Source: Terriglobus albidus
Lineage (GTDB): Bacteria > Acidobacteriota > Terriglobia > Terriglobales > Acidobacteriaceae
Length of the DNA stretch: 64,000 bases
Assembly: GCF_008000815.1 (NCBI RefSeq)
Contig: NZ_CP042806.1
Location: forward strand, 2,976,001 to 3,040,000
Direction: 5' to 3'
In this document: piece by piece, positions 1 through 7,105 of the stretch
Numbering within the stretch: the first letter of the stretch is position 1
Layout of the letters: every line of letters begins with the position of its first letter
Translations under genes and position numbers: made by a program
Notes under the pieces: model-generated
The model's input: only the letters and a program-made list of their open reading frames with translations
Databases searched by the model: none
What the model was told of the DNA's origin: nothing

Positions 1-867
1 CCGGACGTCAGCGGTTGAGACGGTCCTTGCGCCGAGACGGGAGTAACGGCCGTCCTGCAGGACATGAAGCAACTTAGCCTGCATCGGAGCGCTCATCTCA
101 CCGATTTCGTCCAGCAGGAGGGTGCCGCGGTCGGCCAGTTCGAACTTACCAGGCTTCGCCTTGACGGCTCCGGTAAAGGCGCCCGCCTCATAGCCGAAGA
201 GCTCGCTTTCAAGGAGGTCCGGCGGGAGAGCGGCGCAATTGACAGAACTGAAGACGTGCGACGAACGGCGAGAGTGCTTGTGGAGGAGATTGGCAACGAC
301 GTCCTTACCAACGCCGCTCTCGCCGAGGATCAGTACAGGCACATCCACGGCGGCGAGGAGGCGAATGTTCTCATAAATTCGCATCATAGCCGGTGAGGCC
401 GCGAGGAAGTAGCGGTTATGGCCGATCTCTTCCAGATGATAGCGTCCAGAGGTCGGCCGGACATCATGATCCACCTCGCGAGTTACTTCAAACTCCTCCG
501 CCAACTGGGAGAGTTCCGTAAGCATCTCTTCGAGTTCAGGGCGTTGAACCGGGACTTTGAGGAAGTGGTGAATCCCAAGCGTCTCTGCATCCTGAACCCA
601 CGGGCTCAGACCTAGGGGGGGCGCCAGCCAAATGCGATGCGCACCCACCTGCTGACTAAGTCTCGACAAAGAAGTCTCATCTCTGGGGGGACGTGCGGAG
701 ACGTCCAAAATAACAGCATCGAAATGGCGTGTCTGGCAAGCCGCCAAGGCTTCTTTCAGGGATTCGAAGACCTCAACAAGATGTCCCTCGGATTGAAGCG
801 TTGCCTCGGCAGTCTGAATAAATGGCCTTGAGCTTGTAATAATTGCGACTACTTTAGTCCTTAGCAT
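1..867 (-). CDS. Sigma-54-dependent response regulator, NtrC type (3' end outside window)
   Basis: The minus strand reads openly for 289 codons from an ATG at 867 to the window edge, so the C-terminal part is missing. Residues 1-125 look like a receiver domain with a phosphorylatable-type Asp at 55 (FDAVILDV), but the acidic pair normally found after the first strand is absent (VVAIITSSRPF), so it may be a pseudo-receiver. From about residue 145 a sigma-54 AAA+ domain follows: Walker A GESGVGKD at 182-189, the GAFTGA loop that touches sigma-54 at 229-234, and Walker B LLLDEIGEM near 250-258. Such proteins are enhancer-binding activators that remodel sigma-54 RNA polymerase; a Fis-type HTH is expected beyond the edge. 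An AAAGG precedes the start by 8 bases. An A8 tract lies just upstream. Target genes are not evident here. Confidence 0.93.
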   Translation of the reverse strand, partial: MLRTKVVAIITSSRPFIQTAEATLQSEGHLVEVFESLKEALAACQTRHFDAVILDVSARPPRDETSLSRLSQQVGAHRIWLAPPLGLSPWVQDAETLGIHHFLKVPVQRPELEEMLTELSQLAEEFEVTREVDHDVRPTSGRYHLEEIGHNRYFLAASPAMMRIYENIRLLAAVDVPVLILGESGVGKDVVANLLHKHSRRSSHVFSSVNCAALPPDLLESELFGYEAGAFTGAVKAKPGKFELADRGTLLLDEIGEMSAPMQAKLLHVLQDGRYSRLGARTVSTADVR

Positions 868-1004
868 CACGGATACCTTTAAGTACCTCAATATGTTGAA
901 AATGGCTCGTTTTTTTTAGGTGAACAGGCGTATGGTGTACCCCAGATTCCAAGGCGCACCTGTGCCGGCTGTTGAGACGCCTACTTCTCAGGCGATTAGG
1001 CCTT

Positions 1005-1322
1005 TCATCGCCTGGAAGTTTGGTCTTTCGTTTGCTGTCCCGCATAGCAGGATCCCCAACGAAGGAGGGAAGATACGTTCTGTGCCCAGACCTCGGAGAG
1101 CGAGATGATCCAGGCTACCTGTAGTACCCCCATTGCAGCTATCCATTCACCGGAGGGGCCGGTCTTGTCGAGAATTGTCCAACAAATCGAGAAGACACTG
1201 ATCCCAGTCAACGTAAGTACAACCGACGGAAGATATGAACGCCAGTTCAGCAACCTTTGCGGAACATGGGAGGTATACAAGGCAGGGCCGTAAAGCGCCC
1301 GAAGCATTCCAGGAGAAGCCAT
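1005..1322 (-). CDS. Small putative membrane protein
   Basis: A 105-residue ORF starting with ATG at 1322, chosen over an upstream GTG at 1373 because AAAGGA lies 8 bases before it. Two hydrophobic stretches are visible, around residues 29-50 (LPSVVLTLTGISVFSICW) and 62-82 (WIAAMGVLQVAWIISLSEV), separated by a short polar loop (DKTGPSGE), so a two-pass inner-membrane protein is plausible. No family is recognised. It lies about 140 bases upstream of the sigma-54 activator and points the same way. An overlapping ORF in another frame of the same strand (1147-1443) has no membrane pattern and is less likely. Existence of the gene rests on the ribosome site and hydrophobicity only. Confidence 0.45.
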   Translation of the reverse strand: MASPGMLRALYGPALYTSHVPQRLLNWRSYLPSVVLTLTGISVFSICWTILDKTGPSGEWIAAMGVLQVAWIISLSEVWAQNVSSLLRWGSCYAGQQTKDQTSRR

Positions 1323-1496
1323 AATGTGTGTCCTTTGGAAGAAAACCAAATGCAGTACAACGAGCCCGATCACGATAGGAGATAAGACCCGATAAAAATG
1401 AAACTGGCCTACCGTATCTAGAAAGGGCGAATTTAGTCCTCAAAACCGTAATTGATGCTGGTCAATTGATCCATTGTTATATCCAGGTCTTTTCCA

Positions 1497-3611
1497 ATGA
1501 AAGAGATACAGTTTTTTGGAGAATATACGTTTGAGAAATCTCCGCTACTTGTCATGCGCGGAATTGAGATGATTGATCTCACGCCAAGGCAATTAGAGAC
1601 TCTATCCTTGCTGCTTGATGCCAAAGGAGAGGTCGTAAGCAGAGAGACATTCCTGGACAAGGTCTGGGGGGACGTTATTGTCGAAGAACATAATCTGACT
1701 CAGACAATCTTTCTGCTGCGCAAGACCCTTGGTAAGTTACCAAATGGTCAGGAGTACATAGAGACGGTACCCAAAAAAGGGTACCGAATGTCACCATCCG
1801 CATTATCTCTTTCGACAATGCGCGAGCCCTCTCCCTCCCTGTGGGACAAGGCGAAAATGAAGATTCCCTCGCCGGCTTTGCCGAGCGTTCCCTTGATGGA
1901 AGGAACGCGCTCCAGAAGCATTATTAAGAGGATGTTTCTGATACAAGCTGCCGTCATAGTTGTCACGATGGCAGCTACGCTGCTCCGTGGCTTTCAGGCA
2001 AGGCCGCACTTGTTGAAAGTTAGGCAGCTAACACATGACGGCGTGTACAAGGTAAGTGATGCTCCCCTCTTCCTGCGCGATAAGAGGCTCTTCTTTACGG
2101 AGCGCCAGGATACCCGGAATCTCTTGGCAAGTGTCTCTCTCGATGGCAACATCTCCAGGAACCAGGTGCTTCCGGTTCGGGATGGAGTTCTGTCTGGTAT
2201 CGGTAAGTCTGCGGAGGACGTGCTGATCTCCCGGCCGGGGGATAAAGGCACGATCACCGTGGCATCATTAAACGGAGACAACAATCGCCCGTTAAGCGAA
2301 TTCGGTGGGGAATCGCCTTCGTGGTCGCCGGACGGCAAGCATCTGGCCTTCATTCGCGGACAACAATTGTTCACGGCTGACGACAAGGGCCAGAACCCTG
2401 TCCCCCTGGTGGCAGTGCAAGGGACCCCCTTCTGGCCAGTATGGTCGCCTGACGGCACTGCCATTCGGTTTTCGGTTCGCGAGCCAGATGGCGGAGAAAG
2501 TATCCACGAAGTAAACCTGGCGACGAAACGCCTCTCGCCGGTCCTCCGGGGCGAGCCTCATGAACATCGTGCATGTTGCGGTGCATGGACCTCCAATGGA
2601 AGGTACTTCGCGTATGTCGTCGGAAACTCCGCATCAACGTCACTATGGGTTCAGCGCGAAGAGGTTCTTGGCTGGAAGAAGATCAAGCGTTCCTGGGAGC
2701 TGGCATCAGGGCCGGTGGATTTCTGGCGGGCGCCCGTTATCGACCAGGATCATATCTATGCGATCGGTGAACAGGTAAGGCACAAGCTCGTTCTGCTCAA
2801 CTCGAAATTTGCTCCTTTTCTTCCGGCGGTATCAGTGAATTCATTGAGCATCTCTCATGATGGAGAGTGGGTTGCATACTCCGTGTATCCGGAGGGTTCA
2901 CTCTGGAAGAGCCGCCTGGATGGTACCGAACGGACACGTCTTTCGGCGCATGACGAGTACACGCGCATGCCGCAATGGTCGTCCGATGACCATGAAATCT
3001 TTTATCTGCGCATGATCGAAGGCAAGCCGTGGAGTTTAGCGCAGGTGGATGCGCGTGGCGGTAAGCCAGGCATTCTGGCAATCGGCGGCAGCGGAACGAG
3101 TGAGCTGGCCTACAGTACCGCGGGCGATCAGCTTGTCATGGATCAGACGGGCCCGGGCAGCACGACATCCAGAAAGCTCGCCATTCTTTCTTCAAAAGGG
3201 CAATTGATAGAAGAACTGCCGGAATCTGAGGGGATGACCGCTGCAAGGTGGTCAGCGGATGGGCGATATATCTCTGCTGTAAGTGTAGATCGAGAACAAC
3301 TACGCGTCTTTGACAGGGTGTCCAGAAAGTGGGATGTTGTGTTCACCTCGGCCACGATCGGAGCTAACGTCTGGGATCGCAAGGGAAATACGCTCTATTT
3401 CATGGCACGCCAGGAGCAGCGTTGTACCCTCTTCAGGTTTCAGCCCGGCGGGCAGGGGGCGAGCGAAGTGATGGAGATACCAGAGGTCTATGCGAATGGT
3501 GATGTATCACGGGCATTGGAAGTTACCGCACGTGGAGACCTGATCTTCGAGTACCTGGAGGGCGCAGCGGAGATCTATGACCTTAATGTAGATCTCAGAT
3601 CTCCCCTGTAA
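1497..3611 (+). CDS. CadC-like winged-helix regulator with TM helix and PD40 beta-propeller
   Basis: 704 residues. Residues 1-98 form an OmpR/PhoB-type winged helix (LTPRQLETLSLLL; ETVPKKGYRM), a proline-rich linker follows, and a single transmembrane helix lies near 146-163. The outer part carries TolB/PD40-type propeller blades, seen as WSPDGKHLAF at 276, WSPDGTAIRF at 316, WSSDDHEIFYL at 494 and WSADGRYISAV at 585. The layout is that of ToxR/CadC one-component regulators in which an extracytoplasmic sensor is tied to a cytoplasmic DNA-binding domain; wHTH-PD40 fusions are very common in Acidobacteriota. The ligand and target are unknown. It is a stand-alone gene; no partner is apparent. 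The start ATG is followed at once by the conserved first strand of the winged helix. Confidence 0.9.
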   Translation: MKEIQFFGEYTFEKSPLLVMRGIEMIDLTPRQLETLSLLLDAKGEVVSRETFLDKVWGDVIVEEHNLTQTIFLLRKTLGKLPNGQEYIETVPKKGYRMSPSALSLSTMREPSPSLWDKAKMKIPSPALPSVPLMEGTRSRSIIKRMFLIQAAVIVVTMAATLLRGFQARPHLLKVRQLTHDGVYKVSDAPLFLRDKRLFFTERQDTRNLLASVSLDGNISRNQVLPVRDGVLSGIGKSAEDVLISRPGDKGTITVASLNGDNNRPLSEFGGESPSWSPDGKHLAFIRGQQLFTADDKGQNPVPLVAVQGTPFWPVWSPDGTAIRFSVREPDGGESIHEVNLATKRLSPVLRGEPHEHRACCGAWTSNGRYFAYVVGNSASTSLWVQREEVLGWKKIKRSWELASGPVDFWRAPVIDQDHIYAIGEQVRHKLVLLNSKFAPFLPAVSVNSLSISHDGEWVAYSVYPEGSLWKSRLDGTERTRLSAHDEYTRMPQWSSDDHEIFYLRMIEGKPWSLAQVDARGGKPGILAIGGSGTSELAYSTAGDQLVMDQTGPGSTTSRKLAILSSKGQLIEELPESEGMTAARWSADGRYISAVSVDREQLRVFDRVSRKWDVVFTSATIGANVWDRKGNTLYFMARQEQRCTLFRFQPGGQGASEVMEIPEVYANGDVSRALEVTARGDLIFEYLEGAAEIYDLNVDLRSPL

Positions 3612-3712
3612 GTGATCACCGTCACCAGAGAGGGTGCAGACGGTCACGGTCTTCCCGTATCGGGCCTGTTATGTAGCTATGTGAGCGCGCTTGCGCTGAA
3701 GGAGGGCTTGTC

Positions 3713-4234
3713 ATGCCGACTACGCTAACCGTCCACTCAGGCAAATTGCGTAAGAACGCCATTCAGTTTCCTCATCTTCATAATCTGTTTGAGGACATGG
3801 AGCGCCTTACCGAACGTATCTCCAAGCGTGCTTTCAGTCTCTTCCAGCAGCGTGGAGGGGGCGAGGGCCGCGACTGGGATGATTGGTTTAAGGCTGAATC
3901 GGAGTTCCTGAAAGCGGTTCCAGTAGAGATTACAGAGTCTGATCAGAAAATTTCCATCCGGGCTGAAGTACCCGGGTTCACGGCCGAAGAGCTTACCGTT
4001 CAGGTGGAGCCGAATGGAGTCTATATTCGCGGTAGATCCGAAAGCAGGAAGGAAGAAAAGGGGAAGGGAATTGTCACGTATAGTGAAGTGTTTTCGAATG
4101 AGATCGCGCGCCATATCGAACTGCCGGCCATAATCGATGCAAGCCATAGTGAAGCAAAGCTCAGCGATGGTGTGCTCGAACTTACGTTGCCAAAATCGGC
4201 GCCTCCCAAGGCCGTCAACATCAAGGTGGCATGA
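3713..4234 (+). CDS. Hsp20/alpha-crystallin family small heat-shock protein
   Basis: 173 residues. The alpha-crystallin domain spans about residues 62-165, beginning VPVEITESDQKISIRAEVPG and including the ISIRAEVPGF strand, the GVYIRGRSE segment and the conserved A-x-x-x-x-G-V-L motif (AKLSDGVLELTLPK). The N-terminal 60 residues are a variable arm with an amphipathic start. Members form large oligomers that hold unfolding proteins in the cytoplasm. A strong ribosome site (GAAGGAGGG) lies 6 bases before the ATG. A short inverted repeat AGCGC/GCGCT sits directly before this site at about 3683-3697 and could modulate access, which is only a guess. The gene is single and convergent with the dehydrogenase downstream. 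Confidence 0.95.
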   Translation: MPTTLTVHSGKLRKNAIQFPHLHNLFEDMERLTERISKRAFSLFQQRGGGEGRDWDDWFKAESEFLKAVPVEITESDQKISIRAEVPGFTAEELTVQVEPNGVYIRGRSESRKEEKGKGIVTYSEVFSNEIARHIELPAIIDASHSEAKLSDGVLELTLPKSAPPKAVNIKVA

Positions 4235-4290
4235 AGACATAGCCGCCGTTCGATCGGGATGCAGAGGACGTCATCGTGGACCGTATAGGT

Positions 4291-5283
4291 TCACGGAATG
4301 ACTACGTAGGGAAGTGTGAATCTGCTTTCGCGAATATCGAGCAGAACCCGATTGATCTCATCCAGGCGGCAGGGCGTTATCTTTGGCCGCCATGAGAGGT
4401 TTGCAACAAGCTGCAGATACTCGGCGGCATCTTTCCGCGTGAGGTTGGCGACGCTGCGGAGTTGCCGTTCTCCCCAAAGAAGCGTGTCGTAGTCGAACGA
4501 CGGAATGCGGTCCAGATGGACGGCATTGATCGCGACGATTCCTCCCTTCGAGAGAGACTGCAGGGCAGAGATAACAACATTACCGACAGGCGCAAAGGTG
4601 ATTGCGGCATCAAGCTGTTCGGGAGTTTTCTCATCGAGCGGACCTGCCCAACGTGCGCCCTGGGTGCGGGCCAGATCCTGGTGGTCGGGTTCACGCGTGG
4701 CCACGAAGACGTCGCAGCCCCAGTGGAGAAGAACGGGCACCACCATTTGCGCCGAAGCTCCATACCCAAAGAGACCGACTCTTGTACCGGGTTTGACGTC
4801 AGCAACGCGCAGACTCCTGTACCCCACGGCGCCGGCACAAAGAAGAGGCGCAGCCGTTTCAGATGGCAGATTTTCCGGCATTGGATAGGTGAAACGGGCA
4901 TCGACGGTAACGTATTCTGCAAACCCTCCATCGCGTCCATATCCCGTGAATACGGGATGATCGCATAGATTCTCACGCTCCGTCCTGCAGTATCGGCAGG
5001 TGCCATCGGTACCGCCGAGCCAGGCAACCCCAACGCGATCTCCAATTTGAAGAGAACTATCGTTCGTCTTCACGACTTCACCAACGATCTGGTGCCCGGG
5101 AATGACGGGCTTCTTGATCCGAGGAAGGTCACCTTCAGCGATATGGAGGTCTGTATGGCAAACTCCACACGCCAGCACTTTCAGCAACGCTTCACCCGTC
5201 AAGGGCGAAGGTATTGGGACGTCCCGCAGCACGAGCGGTGAGGTCTCAATCGGCGCCGGCTGTTCCAGAACTGCAGCACGCAT
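4291..5283 (-). CDS. Zinc-dependent alcohol dehydrogenase, MDR superfamily
   Basis: 330 residues from the ATG at 5283, selected because GAGGAG lies 7 bases upstream and the sequence MRAAVLEQP is the usual first strand; a start 17 codons earlier has no such support. The catalytic-zinc motif CGVCHTDLH and the GHQIVGEV segment are present, then the structural-zinc lobe (TCRYCRTERENLC), a nucleotide-binding fold (VGLFGYGASAQM) and a C-terminal fold with LTRKDAAEYL. The enzyme should oxidise an alcohol or reduce an aldehyde with NAD(P). The first of the four usual structural-zinc cysteines is replaced by Asp (GGTDGTC), so that zinc may be weak or lost. It is the last gene of a minus-strand series that includes an ABM monooxygenase. 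Confidence 0.92.
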   Translation of the reverse strand: MRAAVLEQPAPIETSPLVLRDVPIPSPLTGEALLKVLACGVCHTDLHIAEGDLPRIKKPVIPGHQIVGEVVKTNDSSLQIGDRVGVAWLGGTDGTCRYCRTERENLCDHPVFTGYGRDGGFAEYVTVDARFTYPMPENLPSETAAPLLCAGAVGYRSLRVADVKPGTRVGLFGYGASAQMVVPVLLHWGCDVFVATREPDHQDLARTQGARWAGPLDEKTPEQLDAAITFAPVGNVVISALQSLSKGGIVAINAVHLDRIPSFDYDTLLWGERQLRSVANLTRKDAAEYLQLVANLSWRPKITPCRLDEINRVLLDIRESRFTLPYVVIP

Positions 5284-5427
5284 CGTAGAACTCCTCGATG
5301 ATCCATCATCGTACTGTCCTGGTAGCAGGAGCAAATCACTCCGTTCGAAGTGCGGTCATCGGGCTTACGTCCGCTGCTCGTCTTGCCGGCAGGTAGCCCG
5401 AGCAGACAGTGGACGGCGGCATAGACT

Positions 5428-5483
5428 CTCCCCTTGATATTCGACAAAAGAGTTTCGCATCTCGTGTCGAATGTCAAGGGGAG
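5428..5483. repeat. Long imperfect inverted repeat between ABM and ADH genes
   Basis: Arms of 19 bases (5428-5446 and 5465-5483; left arm CTCCCCTTGATATTCGACA) match as reverse complements with a single mismatch, around an 18-base loop. It lies in the 220-base gap between the ABM gene and the ADH gene. There is no T run on either strand, so it is not a standard intrinsic terminator. It could be a processing or transcript-stabilising hairpin, or a site for a dimeric regulator. Confidence 0.75.
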
Positions 5484-5503
5484 GCTGCCGTTGATATCTG
5501 CGA

Positions 5504-5806
5504 TCAGGCCTTCGAGCTCACCATTTGGAGCTCCTGCAGGCCGACGCTTCCGTCGATGAGATCGCCGAGCTGTTGGGAAAACGCCTGGAAATGCGGGGTA
5601 GCGAAGTGGTACTCCAGGGCTGCTTTTGAGACCCAGTTTTCGTAGACGACCCATGTATTTGCGTCACTCAAAGAATGATGCAGGTCGTAATTGATGCAAC
5701 CCTCTTCTGCGCGCGATGGTGGCACAAGTGCGAGAAGCGCCTGTCCAAGTGCCTCGCTCTTACCCGGTTTGGCTACCAGGGTTGCAATGATCGTTAGTTG
5801 CTGCAT
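5504..5806 (-). CDS. ABM-domain putative quinol monooxygenase
   Basis: 100 residues, the usual length for a single antibiotic-biosynthesis-monooxygenase (ABM, YgiN-like) domain, a ferredoxin-like fold that works as a dimer. Family traits are the opening LTIIATLVAKPGK, the EEGCINYDLHHS segment, the NTWVVYENWVS strand and the helix with HFATPHFQAF. Relatives oxidise quinols or phenolic compounds without a cofactor, or detoxify reactive carbonyls. GGAGG lies 4-5 bases before the ATG. It is followed by a zinc alcohol dehydrogenase in the same direction, a pairing that would fit detoxification or conversion of small carbonyls, though the 220-base gap with a strong hairpin may separate them. Confidence 0.88.
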   Translation of the reverse strand: MQQLTIIATLVAKPGKSEALGQALLALVPPSRAEEGCINYDLHHSLSDANTWVVYENWVSKAALEYHFATPHFQAFSQQLGDLIDGSVGLQELQMVSSKA

Positions 5807-5848
5807 CGTTCCTCCGATTCTTGTTTTGTGGTGGCTGTGTTCAGGTTG

Positions 5849-6946
5849 CTACCGCAATGGTTTCAAGGAGACTGTCTTTCCGGTTTGTACGGAGGTGCGA
5901 GCGGCATCGAGGATCTGCATGACGATCAGGTTCGTGTCCAGGGAAGACAGGTCTCCCTGGTCTTTGACCTGTCCATGAAGAACGGCAGCCAGGTATTTCA
6001 GAGAACCGGATTGATCGGCGGGAAGCGAGGGAGAGGTTCCGGTCTGCTCTTCGGATTCACCAAGGAAGCGTTTGCGTGCATGGGATGGTCCGACGGTAAA
6101 GATGGTTCCCTGGGTCCCATAGAGCTCCATATCTTTGCGGTCGAAGCTCCAGTTCCACGAAGCCATCAGGACCGCCTGCGTCTTCGGGTAGCGCACAATG
6201 ATGGTCGCATCGTCGTCAACGTGCGGATAGATCTCTGGTTTGTCTGTCTGGGCCGATGCCGTTACTGAGATCGGAGTCTCTCCATGCATCAGCACGGTCG
6301 TAAGGTCAGCGCCGTAGCAGCCGAAATCGAAGAGTGCACCCGCGCCATTGCGGACGGGATCGGTGAGCCAGGGAAGCCATTCCGGGCCGACACCAATCTC
6401 CTTCGGGCCTTTGTGTCCGTCGTGTACGACAACCTTCCGCACATCGCCCAGCTTGCCATTGGCTGCGAGACTCAGGGCCTCAGCGTTGGAGGAGTACCAC
6501 GTCGTCTCATAGTTGACGAGGACATGCACGTTGTAACGTTTTGCCGCATCCCGGATAGCGAGCGTATCGGGCATGGTGGTCGCAAGGGGCTTCTCTACCA
6601 TGGACGAGATGTGATGACGGGCAGCGGACTCGATGACACGGCGATGGTCGAGGATAGTGGTGTAAACCAGTACCGCATCAGGGTGGGTGCTGTTGAGCGT
6701 CTCTTCGAGGTCGGTATGGAAGAGGGAATGGTCGAGCGAGAACTGCTTCTCGTAGTTGGCGGCGAGCGCGGTATCGGGTTCCACGATTGCGACCAGTTGG
6801 GCATCCGTGGACTTGGGAAGATCGCGGAGGAAGCCTTTGACGTGGCCGTGAACAAGGCCGACGATCGCGACTCGAATCGGCTGCTGCGCGCGGAGCACCG
6901 GTGCGAATGCGAGGAAGAGAAGTGCCAGGGGTAGTCTCAATTTCAC
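5849..6946 (-). CDS. Secreted Gfo/Idh/MocA-family oxidoreductase
   Basis: 365 residues if read from the GTG at 6946, preferred to the TTG at 6955 because AAAGGAG lies 10 bases before the GTG but only one before the TTG. The first 20-22 residues are a Sec signal peptide (LRLPLALLFLAFAPVLRAQ). The Rossmann fold follows with IRVAIVGLVHGHVKGF, where the normal GxGxxG is altered; the catalytic-type EKP is present near 118-120 and the C-terminal alpha/beta domain carries HDGHKGP and GALFDFGCYG. Family members oxidise or reduce sugars or act as NAD-dependent glycosidases. Export means a bound NAD cofactor would be needed, as in glucose-fructose oxidoreductase. Neighbours are a GH101-like hydrolase and an Oar receptor, so a periplasmic sugar step is likely. 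Confidence 0.88.
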   Translation of the reverse strand: MKLRLPLALLFLAFAPVLRAQQPIRVAIVGLVHGHVKGFLRDLPKSTDAQLVAIVEPDTALAANYEKQFSLDHSLFHTDLEETLNSTHPDAVLVYTTILDHRRVIESAARHHISSMVEKPLATTMPDTLAIRDAAKRYNVHVLVNYETTWYSSNAEALSLAANGKLGDVRKVVVHDGHKGPKEIGVGPEWLPWLTDPVRNGAGALFDFGCYGADLTTVLMHGETPISVTASAQTDKPEIYPHVDDDATIIVRYPKTQAVLMASWNWSFDRKDMELYGTQGTIFTVGPSHARKRFLGESEEQTGTSPSLPADQSGSLKYLAAVLHGQVKDQGDLSSLDTNLIVMQILDAARTSVQTGKTVSLKPLR

Positions 6947-7038
6947 TGGGGTCAAGCTCCTTTGGGGTCAAAAGGCAGTGTGCCGTGTCGCTTTGAGGAT
7001 GGTCAAGCGAACAGGAGGAAACCCAACATCTTGAGCGC

Positions 7039-7079
7039 ATGGTGGCTGAACAAACGAATGTTTTCGGTTCAGCCACCAT
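7039..7079. terminator. Perfect 13-bp hairpin after the GH101-like gene
   Basis: Arms 7039-7051 (ATGGTGGCTGAAC) and 7067-7079 are exact reverse complements with a 15-base loop. It is placed 27 bases past the stop of the GH101-like gene on the minus strand. No T tract follows on either strand, so it may act as a weak terminator or as a 3' end stabiliser. Confidence 0.55.
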
Positions 7080-7105
7080 AGGACATCTGGCCATGGTCTC
7101 CGCGG

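Noticed and set aside
1147-1443. 98-codon minus-strand frame overlapping the small membrane protein
   Set aside because: No ribosome site and no coherent hydrophobic pattern; the overlapping frame with two helices is better.
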